Shown in pieces: positions 1-11,791 of a stretch of 64,000 bases of DNA. Source of the stretch: Lepas anatifera (lineage: Eukaryota > Arthropoda > Thecostraca > Lepadidae); NCBI GenBank assembly GCA_034440635.1, contig JAOTON010001918.1:1-64000 (forward strand), read 5' to 3'. The translations under genes were made by a program, and so were the position numbers. Position 1 is the stretch's first letter. Each line of letters starts with the position of its first letter. Under the pieces are notes generated by a model. That model worked only from the letters and a program-made list of their open reading frames with translations, did not search any database and was not told the DNA's origin.

Positions 1-640
1 CTGGGTGCGCTGCTGTTTATGATAATCACATTGCTTTCCAAGATACGTTTGTTCGTAGGTTGGTATATGTTTCAGAAAAGTGGCAATGTAGGTTTCCCTA
101 TATAATATCTCTTACATTGAAAAATTAACGATGATAATTGCGCTTTTAAGGGCACGTCAGCTTCTAAGGCTTGATGTGCCCAGTTTAAAAATAACGAAAT
201 TTTAGTCAAATAATATACGTTTTTACATTTGCACTGCCTTGCACTGCCGTTGAGAGATATAAGGGATACATCTGTGAAAACTGTGGTTCAGACTAAGTAT
301 ATGCCGGTGCCTGAGTGCTGCGGGCCAAAAGTGCAGAAATGTTCGCATTAGGATGTTTTTTATTGTGCAAATAAATCGTCCAAATTCTTACGTCTTTAAC
401 ATGGTACAATTTACTCCCGGCCCTGTTACAATTTCCCCTCACGTGGGGTCAATTGTAACAGCTGAAGTAAATTTTTAGAAGTGAAATTTTGACCCCTCAT
501 GTTTTTTATTTTGAAATCTTTCTTCATTTGTCACATTGCAAAATATTCAAAGTTGATGAAAATATAATTATAAGTGCTCTAACTCAAAGCACTTTTTCTC
601 CAGAACCAGAAATATGAAATTTATTACAATTGACCCCAGT
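1..640. other. Non-coding stretch with one hairpin
   Basis: No coding region is recognisable. A near-perfect inverted repeat at about 423-461 has arms CTGTTACAATT and AATTGTAACAG, separated by a CCCC/GGGG pair and a short spacer, so it could fold as a hairpin. A related TTACAATTGACCCC string recurs near 625. Nothing else is supported. Confidence 0.4.
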
Positions 641-790
641 CTCCCCTATTAAAGCGTTCATTGATTGAAAGTTTGTTTACTATTGTGCCTGTGCAAAAAA
701 CAATTGATGTTATAAAAGATGAGGTTTATAACAAACGCACAAATGGCCTTCCACCACTCAATCTTTCTGAGACAATACTTTGTGACCTTC

Positions 791-1827
791 TTAACCCGCG
801 CCCCACCGGGGGTCCGGCGCCACCTTCGCCCCACCGGGGGGCCATCGATGGCCCCCCCCCTCTAACTCCGAAAATATGGGCGTTAGCGCAAATCTGCAAA
901 GTGCAATAGAAAGCTCGCGTGAATTCAGTAAGAAATTACTTCGCATGTTTTAGTGCTCAGGTCAATGGTTTCACCTCCAGAGGTCAAATTAGGTCAAGAT
1001 CGGCTATTTTCACTCAAATATGCAATGATTAAGCAAACTGGGCATAACTCTTATGTCATTAGAGCTATTGAGGCCTGGTAAAGTACATTTGATAGCAAAT
1101 TGCCTGTACTTTTTCCACTATGTGGAACGTAAAGACCTCCCGCCAGTGGTTTGACCGCCAGAGGTCACCTCGTGACCTAATATGACCTGAGGTCACTAAA
1201 GGTCAAAAAGTGACCTTGCCGTATATCAAATGAAAGCCAGTGACAAGACAAACACGATGGTGTTTGTTTCATCGCTCTAGCTCAATTAGGTCAAAAGTTA
1301 TTGTCAAAATACTGTTGTTGACCTCCGGTGACCTTGGATGACCTTGGAAAAGTCCAAGGGCAAATATGACCCCTGGGATCCGTGAAAGGGTGTCCAAACA
1401 CGTTGTTCTGAGCAGTCTGAGTATTTGCAATCATTTTTGTGGCTTTTATATCATGAAATAGCTTTTCCCCATGCTTTTCCAATGGGAGAGGTCGCCTCGT
1501 GACCTGACCTCAGGGCACGAAATCGAAAAATCCCGGATATACACCTTGTAGACCCTGGAGGGGTCATGAAGTGTAGGAAGTTTCAAATCGATCGACTTTG
1601 AAATGTAGCTCTTACAGAGCTGTAAAGTGAAGCGAGGTGACCTTGGTTGACCTCGTCTGGTGACCTGACCTTGGGTGACCCGGGGTAAAAAATTTCAGGG
1701 ATCATGGGAAAATGATGCAGTGAGAGGTAGAGCCCTCAACCGCGGTGCTGCGCCTCGTCGTTTTTCTGCTATCCCGGAAAAACCTTGAGGGGGGCCATCG
1801 ATGGCCCCCCGGTGGGGCGAGGGTTAA
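791..1827. mobile_element. TTAA-flanked inverted-repeat element A, AGGTCA-rich
   Basis: The element is bounded by TTAA on both sides. Its termini are inverted repeats: left TTAACCCGCGCCCCACCGGG, and right, read on the opposite strand, TTAACCCTCGCCCCACCGGG. The inside has no transposase and is packed with AGGTCA/TGACCT hexamers, often as runs such as TGACCTGACCT. A subterminal GCCATCGATGGC palindrome occurs near both ends. The TTAA target is like piggyBac-type elements, but the termini are not the usual CCCT start, so the superfamily is unassigned. It is inserted in the RT of a PLE. Confidence 0.75.
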
Positions 1828-2040
1828 AGCATGCACAACTGACTCACACTTCCGTGCTCCAAATGGTAAACTATACACCCAAAAGGAGGGAGTGACAATG
1901 GGATCGACATTGAGACCGTTATTCGCCAACTTCTAAATGTCATATGTAGAAAACATAGTTTTGAGCGACAAGGATACGTCCACCTTTACTTTTGCCCGCT
2001 ATTGTGATGACATTCATAGAAGTCAGAGACTTTGAACATC

Positions 2041-2889
2041 TTAACACGCGCATTGACGGGGGTCTGAGCCACCTTCGCTTTGACGAGGGGACGGGTACCC
2101 GCCCCCCAAGATCTCGAGAACCACGGTAGGTAGCGAAAAACGGTAAACGGCGTTGGGTAGCCCATCCACTTCTCCATCGAAAACATTTGAACCGTTTCTT
2201 GTCAGGTCACATTTAAGGTCAAGAGAGGTCAAAACATGCCGTCAATGGGATAACATGTAAATTAAGTTTTTCGGCCATTACATCTGAACAAGTAAAGATA
2301 GAGCAAAACGGCTTGAACTATATGAATCCTCGCAGCAAGCCAAAACGAATGATATACAATTTGACCTTGCTAGGTCAAATCAAGGATTTGACCTGACCTG
2401 AGGTCAGGTCACGGTCAAATTTTGTAAAAAAAAAAAATGCATATCCTTAGAACCGCAGGGCCACGGCGAGTGTAATGCAGCTAAAATAAACGCTCTATCA
2501 CCATCCGTTACTGAGTTATTCAGTATAAACCATTTTTCCCATGTATTTCCAATGGAGAGGTCATGCCTCGTACCTGACCTTAGGTCATTGATATCAAAAA
2601 CACCGGAACATATTTTAGAGAACTCGGTGGGGCCATTATGTGATATGAGTTTCAATCGGATAAGTTCACCCTGTTCCGACTTATGCTAACTTAAACTTTT
2701 TTGAGTTCAGGTCACTTGACCTGTAATGGTGACCTGACCTGAGAGGACCTAACCTTAAAGTCTTCGCAAAAGTTGTAAAAATGAGGAAAAAGGTATGCCG
2801 AGTACGGCGGCGCGTAGCGCCGCCGTTTTTCTGCTGTCTCCGAAAAACCCGAGAAGGCAGGTACCCGCCCCCGTCAATGCGCGTGTTAA
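2041..2889. mobile_element. TTAA-flanked inverted-repeat element B, AGGTCA-rich
   Basis: This is the same family as 791-1827. The terminal inverted repeats match over at least 18 bases (TTAACACGCGCATTGACG at the left, its complement at the right), and TTAA lies at both ends. The interior repeats AGGTCA-type hexamers and includes a subterminal GGCGGCGC palindrome near 2808-2823. It has no coding capacity. It is inserted downstream of the RT catalytic motif of the same PLE copy. Confidence 0.8.
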
Positions 2890-3699
2890 GGTCCTGATAG
2901 AGAAATTCGAACGCAATTCGGTTCTCCATTTCACACACGAACTAAGCAGCGATAGCGTATTGCCCTTTCTGGGCGTACTAGTAGAGTCAAACGACTCTAA
3001 GTTTGTAACAAGCATGTACAGAAAACCTACAACAATGGCACAACAAGGAATGGAAATAGTGAATGCCCGGAGCGTTATAAAACTAGTGTTCTGCGTGCAT
3101 TTGTGAAAAGGGCAATAGGACACAACTCAACCTATGGGAAGATGAGCGAGGAGTTTACTCGAGTGAAACAGCTACTTGTCAATAATGGCTTCACAAATAA
3201 AGCAGTAGACGCCGAGATCAACAGACAACTCCAACAAAGAGACAAAACATCCACAAACAGCAAAGCTACCCATAACGTCTTCTACAAAAACCACATGAAC
3301 ACCTCACACAAAACTGACGAAAAACTACTCAAATATATCATAAGACGTAATACGCAGTGCAAAGACCAAAAAGTACTACAACTCAACATATACTACATGA
3401 CACAAACAAAAACACCATCATGCGCAACAGTTCAGCCCCGACAGGGACGTGTTGAAACGCACCAATGTAGTGTACAAATTCACTTGCCCCCATGAGGGTT
3501 GCTGACCTCATGCCGCCCACTACATTGGTGTGACAACAATGACCCTGTCCAGGTCGTTGCACCTCCAACACGGCACAATCAAACAACACATGACTGACAA
3601 ACATAGCACATCACTATCACGGGACATGCTTGTATCCACAACAATCACTAATACTATGAGGAGGGAGCTAGACAATCATGACAACAGGTAAATACATAG

Positions 3700-4595
3700 T
3701 GTGTTTCTATGTTAACTATTAATTTTAACGGTGTGTAAATGTAATTGCTTGTTTCTTAACAGCTTGAAGTGTTGATATTTTCTACATGTCGTAAAGGTAG
3801 TGTACGGTAACTGAAAGTGTCCATGCTATCAAGCTTGTTTTATGCAATGACATTTTTCAAAGATAAATGTTTGAACTGTGAGCTGTAAAATATGTATTAT
3901 TCTTCGATAATGATTGCGAGATGCAATAGAAACTAGTCGAAATTAACTTCGGTACCATTTTACATAACCTTTGACCCAATAACAAAATAACTGTACGAAA
4001 ACTCGAATTACTACAACGGAAAGCATCTTAATGTGAAAATTTAATCGTGCCAATGCATCAAGGAGAATATATATATATCCTCTTCGATGCAGCGACTATT
4101 GAATAGTATTGCTGATTCGCACTTGGATAACTTTTTTTGTTGTTTAATTGTATTATTGATGGTTTGTTTGGTTCCAATTGAAATGTCTTTGGTCAAATCA
4201 GTAAAGTTCATTAAAAACATTACAAATATAAGTTCGAGCTTTCGGATGTATTGAACATTCATTATCAAGATAAGAGACAGAGCGGCTCACGTTTTCCTAA
4301 ATATAGTTGTTTGAAAAACATATCACTGAGTAATGAGCTCAAATCAGTTGAAAGACCTTCTATGTAAATAAATATCATTACATTTTTGCAGACTACTTGC
4401 TATGGAATTATTTCATGAGTACAAAACTACAATTCTTATATCATCTTGTCACAGTTTCATAGTCACACTACATTAATACATAGTTGGTCACAAGGCATTA
4501 CAATACAATATAGAAACATTCACATTGTCAACACATGGTATGTTATACAGTACATATATCACACATATTTGTTTTTTTCTATTATTTAACCCATC
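3700..4595. other. AT-rich stretch without recognised genes
   Basis: The sequence is AT-rich with stop codons in all frames and no recognisable protein similarity. Part of it may be the 3' non-coding tail of the preceding PLE. I see no RNA gene or clear repeat boundary. Confidence 0.4.
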
Positions 4596-4599
4596 CCAT

Positions 4600-4618
4600 T
4601 TATATATATATATATATA

Positions 4619-4669
<51 letters not shown>
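4600..4669. repeat. (TA)n microsatellite
   Basis: About 70 bp of alternating TA, interrupted by TATGTGTA. It is followed by a short palindrome, ACTCATACCCACATATGTGG and its complement (about 4681-4710). Confidence 0.9.
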
Positions 4670-4675
<6 letters not shown>

Positions 4676-5011
4676 CCTCTAACTCATACCCACATATGTG
4701 GGTATGAGTTGCCCAGTTGGAGGGTTGTAAAGGGTTGGTAGCATGACTGTGTTGGTGTTTGGTGTGATTTGTACTTGGATGCAAGGCCCTATTTATTACT
4801 CTCGTCTGTTAATATGTAGTTTCAGTAGCCTCATTCATCAATTTATCCTGATTATGTCTATTTCCTGATGATGTCATTTTTTGTGTTTCTTTTTGTGGGG
4901 GCAGTACTGCTTTTTATTTCACGCTGTAAAACTTGGTTAATTTTCAAAATGTCTGCCATGCTTGCTGTCTGTTCTTGTTTCAGTTTTACGAACGATTCCG
5001 ACATAACCTCA

Positions 5012-5037
5012 CTGATGAAGGTTTAAAATAAACCGAC
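5012..5037 (+). ncRNA. Hammerhead-ribozyme-like core in a PLE end
   Basis: A CTGATGA box at 5012-5018 is followed by a GGTTT/AAACC stem and then GACA at about 5034-5037, where the catalytic hammerhead core normally has GAAA. Hammerhead motifs are known in the pseudo-LTRs of Penelope-like elements, and PLE coding remnants follow about 60-100 bp downstream. The GACA change probably disables cleavage. The call rests only on the pattern. Confidence 0.45.
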
Positions 5038-5094
5038 ACGTTTGAGTAGGAGCAAACTAGTGTTTTTAGTATTGTTTAAACATACGTGTATATC

Positions 5095-5835
5095 GCTAAG
5101 AACTTGAGCACGTACGTATGTCGCGAAGAACTTGAGAGGGTGAAGCAGTTATTAGTTAATAACGATTATACAAACAGGGAGATCGACTCAGAAATCCGGA
5201 GTCAAGTAGACAGGAAACCAGATATCCACACATCAGACTCCATATAGACACATACACTTTACTACCGAAACTTCATTAACACCGAGTATGTGACTGCGAA
5301 TTCTGAAGCAAATAATCTCAAACAATGTAAAGTGTACCAGTAATGGAAAACTGCGTCTTCAAATTTCTTACACCAATAAGAAGGTTACGACGCTTGCCAT
5401 GAGAAACAACCCGCGACCAAGATGTTAGACAGAGCCAACGTAATGTACCAGTTCGATTGTCCATATGGAGATTGCAGGCTCCGAAACGTACATATATTAC
5501 GTAGGCTTTACGCTGACAACTTTGTCTCGCAGACTTACCACCCATCTCTGCGAGTCGTCAATAAAAAAATCACCTGACAGCCATCCAAAACAGAACGCTC
5601 ACTCGCAGTGACCTCACCAACAACACCAAAGTCATCCACACCAACGATGCACGCCGAATCGAGATATGCGAAGCGATACACAGACGCGACCATGTCCCAC
5701 CCACCTGCAGCCAAAAAAATAATCGACTTCATAAGCTCGCAGTATGGGGCACAAAACAGGCTAGCCTCAAGTCCGAACCTAAACGTCAAGTGGCTGCAGA
5801 AGGGGAGCAAACGCATATGCTCATGCAGATGAAGG
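5095..5835 (+). mobile_element. Degenerate Penelope-like element fragment
   Basis: Translated pieces match the linker and endonuclease region of the PLE at 645-3700: a REL..VKQLLVNN-like stretch near 5125-5160, FYRNFINTEY near 5257-5290, and a CPYGDC-type motif near 5458-5480. Frames shift several times and there are many stops, so it is an old remnant. No RT palm motif remains in this piece. Confidence 0.55.
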
Positions 5836-6111
5836 TGGGAAAGCTAGAACCCAGCTGAGGAACGGGATGAAGTTAGGTTCACCGAAGACGGCTGTTAGGT
5901 AAATTTGTGAGTTACAATGTGTATGATTTGCGCTGTTGTAGTTTGGAAAGATGACTGATTGTGTATGCTCGAATCGATTGATTTGTTGAACAGTGGCAGT
6001 TTTCTACACCACCACCCCCCTCGTGTCTTCCCGAGGAACTGCGTTTGATAAGTGCCAATGATTTGAACTCGAGCATCTTGCCAAGCGATTATGCATGATT
6101 GTATGTGGTTT

Positions 6112-6228
6112 GCCGTGACCCGTGTTTATACGCGTCTAATTAGCACAGCTTAAACGGAAGTGATTCTTTACATAAATAGCTCATGCCAAACTAGATTTTT
6201 CAAGTGCATATTTGTACCCCTGTGTTCA
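6112..6228 (+). repeat. Direct repeat, copy 1 (~115 bp)
   Basis: The sequence from TTGCCGTGACCCGTG to GTGCATATTTGTACCCC recurs almost unchanged at 6384-6499, about 270 bp downstream. A short TA-rich stretch separates the copies. They may be remnants of a retroelement end or a local duplication. Confidence 0.8.
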
Positions 6229-6383
6229 TTTGAATTTTGAACACCTTGAAAATAGTTTAATTAAATAAACTGAAACCGGTCAGTGAAAAAGACTTATGAG
6301 TTTTGGATAACTTATACATAATTTAAACCAGGAAAACCATACATATATATATATATATATATTGATATATTGATATATATTAT

Positions 6384-6500
6384 ATTGCCGTGACCCGTGT
6401 TTATACGCGTCTAATTAGCACAGCTTAAACGGAAGTGATTCTTTACATAAATAGCTCATGCCAAACTAGATTTTTCAAGTGCATATTTGTACCCCCGTAT
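6384..6500 (+). repeat. Direct repeat, copy 2 (~115 bp)
   Basis: Near-identical to 6112-6228. It lies just upstream of the tRNA-like segment and the Gypsy gag remnant, so the pair may be duplicated leader sequence of that element. No matching third copy is seen downstream of the gag region. Confidence 0.8.
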
Positions 6501-6570
6501 ACATTGACGTCACGCCATCAGATGTTATCGGAGCAGATACCACAGCTACCAGCCCGCTGTCACCCGTTGG

Positions 6571-6651
6571 TGGTCCGTAGCCGAGTGAATTGTGGCGCGA
6601 GTGCAGCACCTACGTAATACTAAGGTTGCCGGTTCGAATCCGGCTGCTGGT
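6571..6651 (+). repeat. tRNA-like segment (Pol III box A/B-like)
   Basis: A perfect T-arm, GCCGG-TTCGAAT-CCGGC, lies at 6628-6644 and contains a box B sequence (GGTTCGAATCC). A box A-like GTAGCCGAGTG lies about 50 bp upstream (6577-6587). I could not pair a full acceptor stem, so this is more likely a tRNA-derived pseudogene, SINE head or retroelement leader than a working tRNA gene. Confidence 0.35.
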
Positions 6652-6894
6652 GCGGGACATTTTACCGGTGATGGAGACGAAGGATATTTCCAAGGCGATT
6701 CTGGGGCTCACTGAGCTTTTGAGACAGCATGCGGAGGCTTCGCACGCCAGGGAAGAGCGACTGGCGGAGATGCTCCTGCGCCAGGCAGACAGCGGTCAGT
6801 AACAAACGCCTGCACCATTCCCCTCAGCATCTGCGGACAATGCATCGGGAGCTCGTGCTCGTATTCCTGCCTCTGCACCGCCAGCTCCTACGCT

Positions 6895-8060
6895 ATGCAG
6901 CACACCAGTCTTCCAGTTTTCTACGTGGAGAGAAAAACTCAACGGATACATCATGCTAACCGGCATTGATCAGTTACGCCCCGCAGAGCAGCGAGCGGCT
7001 CTCTGCGCGCTGCTAGATGAGGAGTGGAATCGCGTGGTCAAATTCGGACTCGACGTGACGGAATCCAGCAGTCTTAAAGACGCCATCCACGCTATGGAAC
7101 AGCACCTGCGAAGCCAGCGTAGCATCATCCTGGATCGACGCGAATTTTATACGCGACATCAACATCCGGACGAAACATTTGACGATTTCTTGATGGCACT
7201 AAAAAAATTCGCAGTTCTGCGATTTCTGTGAAACCTGCTCCGATGACTGTTACCGCGACATAATCATGACAGGGCTCCGTGATAGCGAGACGGTCCAAGT
7301 GCTTCTGGCGGAAAAGAACCTCACCCTTCAGAAGATAATCGATGTCTGCCGTGCCCGTGAGAATGCCCGCCTGAACGCAGAAGTTTTCGCCGACCCACGG
7401 CTTAACCCCGTGTCAGCCCAAGATACCTTTACTTAAAGTTACGTTCAAGAGGAATTCCTCCACGCCCGAGCGACGTCATACGGGCGTGGAGGAATTCCTT
7501 CACCATTGAGCCGTGTGTTAAACTGCTGCTAATGGCACTTCCCGCTTACGAATTTGTGAGAATACACGGTAATCAAGTTTATCTCAAATGCAATCAATAA
7601 TCATTCTATTTTCAATTCTGAGCCTCTTTTTGCAAAAATTCGATATTTAATCATTTAACTTTCCTATGTTATATTCTACGAGGTGTGACGTCACATCCGG
7701 TGGTCTGCGCTTGCTGTTGGAGGGGGCTGGTGTCAGCCTACCGGCGGAGCCGCCAACCACAAGCTCCTACCCGCTCGTCTGTTTCTCTCAGCGAGAAGAC
7801 TTGTGGAAACTGTGGATCTGCGCGGCATTGCAATCTCACGGAGCGTCCGGCGCGCGGTAAATGTTGCAGCCTGCGCGGCAAGAGAAACCACTTCGCTTCG
7901 GTGTGTCGGAGCACCAGCAGCCAGTTCCGCCACGGTAACCGCAACTGTGCACGAACCCAGCCCGCCGACAACCATCAGCCCCAGCATTCAGAACCTGGGG
8001 ACCCTGACCGTGGACGCGGACGCCTGGACGGCCTGCACGTCAGAGGCCTCGGCGCGGTTT
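6895..8060 (+). pseudogene. Broken Gypsy-type retrotransposon gag
   Basis: From about 6899 the translation reads like a Gypsy gag capsid: a FSTWREKLNGY motif, then LRPAEQRAALCALLDEEW and HPDETFDDFLMALKKF. A frameshift occurs near 7228, after which a different frame continues with YRDIIMTGLRD and ARENARLNAE to about 7437. A non-coding insertion of roughly 300 bp follows. A zinc-knuckle-like region resumes near 7806-7920 (CGNCGSARHC, then GKCC and NHFASVCR). No protease or RT is recognisable downstream. Confidence 0.65.
7451..7498. repeat. Perfect 18 bp inverted repeat (hairpin)
   Basis: The arms GGAATTCCTCCACGCCCG (7451-7468) and their exact complement (7481-7498) flank a 12 nt loop. The outer 8 bp of each arm is itself the palindrome GGAATTCC. 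It lies in the sequence that interrupts the Gypsy gag remnant, so it could belong to an inserted element. Confidence 0.85.
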
Positions 8061-8099
8061 ATATTGATTTGTTGATAACAATGTTTCCCAATGCTTGTA

Positions 8100-9340
8100 A
8101 ATAAAATTTTGCTTCAATGAAATAATAATAGTAAGGAAAACTGATAAGAGCAGTATATTCGTTGTGCTTGACAAAGTAAATTATTTGAAAAAGGTTCGTT
8201 CCATCCACTAAGTTCGTGATACTACTAAGTTCAAACGGATAAGCGGGGATCCAACTGTGGCGTTATAGGGACATCGCTGCGCCTATTTGTAAGTAAATTC
8301 AACTCATTTCAGCTAACAAACACTCCATTTCGCAGATGCAATGCTGCACATGTCCAGTATATTCACATTTAATGTCGTTAGTATATATTTTAAGTTGTGG
8401 CCATCCACCCAAGCGCATGTATGTACTTGATTTAATACAAAATGTATCCCACTGCAGCACCATCCTCGGTCCTGTTGTTTGGGGAGTAGTTTGATCCGCA
8501 TTCATTTATTCTATGGCACCTTGCAGCTCGTGTCTGAAAACTGTTTAGGTATACTGAAGCGAGGTCATTCGACAGATTGAGACGAATGGCGTTTGAGCCC
8601 GAGACGATGACATGGAACTACAACATCTTGCACGCGATTGCTCGTGATAATTTGGATTGGAAGAAAAAAACCCTGGGGGAGGGGTGGTAGTTCAACGCTT
8701 CAAGTGCAATAATTATTGAACAACGATAAATCGGAGCAGAGAACCAAGCGTCACTTCTCGGCAGTGTTCATAACATCACTGAACCTCCTATATCTTCATA
8801 TCACCTTACTGCAAAAGACTGGAGCAGTTCCAGACGCCGGTTCCCACAGACGCCATAACCAGCAAGTGTTCCTAAGCAGTATGACACTGTGCAAAGTGTC
8901 ACTTACGAACTTGGTTCGTGTTAAATCCAACTCCTGAGCGGGACAGGACCGTGGGGAGGTGCCACCCCCCCCTCCCTAAGGGAGGGAACCGCCACAAGGA
9001 GGGGACTGCCCGGCTGCCCCAGAGCCCCTGTTCCCGCTACCCTGCGGAGAACAGGGGCATAGAGAACATATTGATTTCACATCGTCCCTAAAATGTAAGT
9101 AGCCAATAAAGTTAGTAGGTGTTGAAGTGTGACCCGTCTTAACTCTTTAAAGACGTCTGGTAAGTGATTTATGTGTTATTAGATAGTTTTTTTATATTTT
9201 CCACTACGTGGAAAAATATAAATGATATTGGTTGGTAATATAATATAAATATTGGTGGTTGTGGCGCAGTCGTGCAAGATTGGCCTCCTACTCACTTTAT
9301 AATGTAATTATCGCGAGGATGTCAACGTTTACATTCCCAC
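8100..9340. other. Non-coding stretch with two GC-rich hairpins
   Basis: No gene is recognisable. Around 8966-9060 there are two self-complementary pieces: CCCTCCCTAAGGGAGGG and, further on, CCCCTGTTC paired with GAACAGGGG. They may be part of a retroelement leader, since PLE coding sequence begins shortly after. Confidence 0.4.
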
Positions 9341-9354
9341 TGAATCATGATATT

Positions 9355-11791
9355 GATTCTTGAAAAGACATTGTGTGGAGCACTAAAGCGCACAGACGAA
9401 GAAGGTTACAAACTGTACCGTCGGCTATCTAGAACGCACGGTGGCTGCGGCCCATTCTACGGACTGGTGAAAACGCACGTACCCCGGCCCACCTACAACT
9501 GAAGAAGACAGACTACTTTAAACTTCAAACCTGAAGTTAAGTCCCATCTGCCCAGCTCACCGTAGCGCAGACTATGAGCTGACCAAACACCTAACACTAT
9601 GTCTGAATGTCCTCCCGAAGCCTGCACATTCCATTCAGTCACCTATGCAAGTTTTAGAAATGCTACAAGAGCAAGACCACGTCGCCAACAACTATCGTCT
9701 TGTTTCTTTAGACGTTGAAGCCATGATCCCTTAATACCTACCAATCAGCCCATAACCCTCATTCGTGATCTCCTGCAGACCCACCAGGAAGCTCTCACCG
9801 ACGTTACTTGCTTGAAACCAGATGCGGTTGCTGACTTCCTTGAGCTCTCAATCCGCAATTGTCATGCTGTTATTCAAGATGGTGACAAGGAGAGGTGGTT
9901 CCGACAAACATCTGGTCTTGCAATGGGTAAAATCTACTCGCTTGTAGTAGCTGATTTGTTTATGAGCAAATGGGAAAACGATTTCCAGTACCTGGCCTCC
10001 ACCTGCGGCATCATAATCTACAACTTCTGTAGGTACGCAGATCATTATATGGTACTACTTGAGGGAGATGATGCTGCTCTCAATACTTGGGTGGGACAAC
10101 TTAACAGCCAAGATCCCGACATAAAAGTGACCACAGAAATCGAAGTGAACCACGTGATTCCCTACCTAGACATCCTACTAACAAGAGGACACAACAAGTT
10201 TATAACAAAAGTGTACCGAAAAACATGTACAACTAATCAAGTGCCGGCATTCGAGTCTTACACAGAGAGACGGTATCAGAGATCAGCAGTCGGATCCGAC
10301 TGCATCCGAGCCTTTCGATACTGCTCTAGGCCCAGTGACTGCAGTAAAGAACTGGACTTCATCCATAAGAAATTTCACCAACATGACTACCCATTATCGT
10401 CCATCGACCCTGCGATTACGAAAACCAGAGCGGACCTCAAGCTTAAGGCTCGCATTCTTCCTGCAGCCCCGACTCGGGAAATACAGGAAAGCCTTCCACC
10501 CGTCTCTCCGTACCTTTTGCAGGAAAATGTTTTTACCAACTCAAGAGGGAAGCCAGCAAAATTGGCATACAACTTGTGTAGAAACCACTGCACACCGTGG
10601 GATCTTTGTTGTGCAGCAAGGCCAAACACCAGCTGCCTACGTCGCAAAACAGCAACGTTGTATACATCATCGCATGCTCCTGCAAGGTAGGAGGTGAAAA
10701 TTTCATATACAGGGTGTTTCAGAAAGAATGATATTTTTTAAATGTTCAGTAAAGGACTCAAAACCCTTCAAACCCGCCCAGAAAACGCTTATTTTAATGG
10801 TAAATTATAGGACATTTTTCTAAAAACATTTTTCATTTGCATCAAATATTTTCTCCTGTCTTAAATGTACTCGAAAAAATTATGCAAGAAACAAATTACA
10901 TGCCCGTTTATATTTGAGAAAACGGAACTTGCAGCACTCTAAAAGGGTTTTAGCACACAAAAATGACACGTAAGCATGCACATCAAAGGCACAAGTTTCG
11001 GTAATATTACAAGTTTAAAGTTGTTGGCTCAAACTCTTTATGGCTCATTGGCTTACCTTCGATATAAATGACTGGATGCGGCGGACACAGCGCAAAAGAC
11101 TCCACCGTTCACCGCAGAACAAGGGACATGGACCAATTGGGGATTGCTTGCTTGGACCCGAGCTTTCCTAAGCTTGAGAGGTGTGTTTTTATAATTAATT
11201 TCCAGAGGCAATGTGCGTGTGGACTGTGATGTACAGCAGTGACGATGTAATGTTTGCAGTGCCACTGGCGTGATACTTGTCACGTGATACGCGCGTGATT
11301 TCTACCAACATTTTCAATGAAGGCAAAACAGAAAGTATTTTTCAGCTAATTTTTAAGACTAATTTTAACTAGTGAACATATCAAAATAGTTATCAAAATA
11401 CAAATAATCGTAAATGTCCCAAAATTTGCTTTTAGATTGATACGTAAATCATACCACAACAACTTATTTATAACAGTATTATGATCAATCCAAAAATATC
11501 ATTCTTTATGAAACACCCTGTACATTGGAGAGACCGACCGAGAAATACAGTCTCGAGTGCAAGAACATCGCAACAGCTGGAGAGGACAAGTACCCTCTAA
11601 ACTGAAGGCTTCAGCCTTCAGCCAGCAGACAGTGTACTCCAGCCTTCTCTGGCGTCAAAATCCTCAATCACGCAGCCCATCACGATATGCGACTTCTCAT
11701 GGAGTCGGCCTACATACGATCAGTGGGCCGGCGAGAGACCATACTCACCTCACCCAACGATGCTAGTGTTAACAGAAATTCAGGCACTCTC
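9355..11791 (+). mobile_element. Penelope-like element with RT and split GIY-YIG domain
   Basis: An N-terminal remnant around 9370-9540 has an FYGLVKTH-type motif. The best open stretch is at 9812-10690 (292 codons), covering the RT fingers/palm (GLAMG near 9915), a palm box written YADH where YADD is expected, and the downstream IPYLDILL and KVYRKT motifs. The endonuclease follows: the codons for the GIY-YIG-type YIGET string are split by a TA-flanked MITE (10710-11520) and resume at 11521. The D-to-H change in the catalytic palm, in-frame stops before 9812 and the insertion all show that this copy is inactive. Its 3' part is cut by a TTAA element at 11792. Confidence 0.8.
10710..11520. mobile_element. 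TA-flanked MITE nested in PLE endonuclease
   Basis: The 811 bp element is flanked by TA dinucleotides (10708-10709 and 11521-11522). Its terminal inverted repeats are about 30 bp with few mismatches, starting CAGGGTGTTTCA at each end and continuing through AAAGAATGATATTTTT. The TA target and CAGGGTG terminus suggest a Tc1/mariner-group non-autonomous element. No transposase is present. Counting out the element and one TA restores an uninterrupted reading frame in the flanking GIY-YIG codons, which confirms both boundaries. Confidence 0.85.

Larger units (their letters stand above)
645..3700 (+). mobile_element. Penelope-like element (PLE), split by two TTAA elements
   Basis: Three blocks read as consecutive pieces of a Penelope-type reverse transcriptase followed by linker and endonuclease region. 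Block 1 (about 655-790) carries the SLFT.VPV-type RT motif. Block 2 (about 1828-2040) carries the catalytic palm motif as YCDD near 2003-2014. Block 3 (about 2890-3660) carries LPFLGVLV and YRKPT, the usual downstream RT signature, then a linker and a CPHEGC-type motif near 3485. The gaps are exactly two TTAA-flanked insertions (791-1827 and 2041-2889), and the reading frame is consistent if each is counted out with one TTAA copy. After 3495 the GIY-YIG part is broken by stops and frameshifts. The copy is dead and lacks its 5' end. Confidence 0.8.

Noticed and set aside
6571..6651. A functional tRNA gene
   Set aside because: The T-arm is perfect but a complete acceptor stem and anticodon arm could not be formed, so only a tRNA-like segment is reported.
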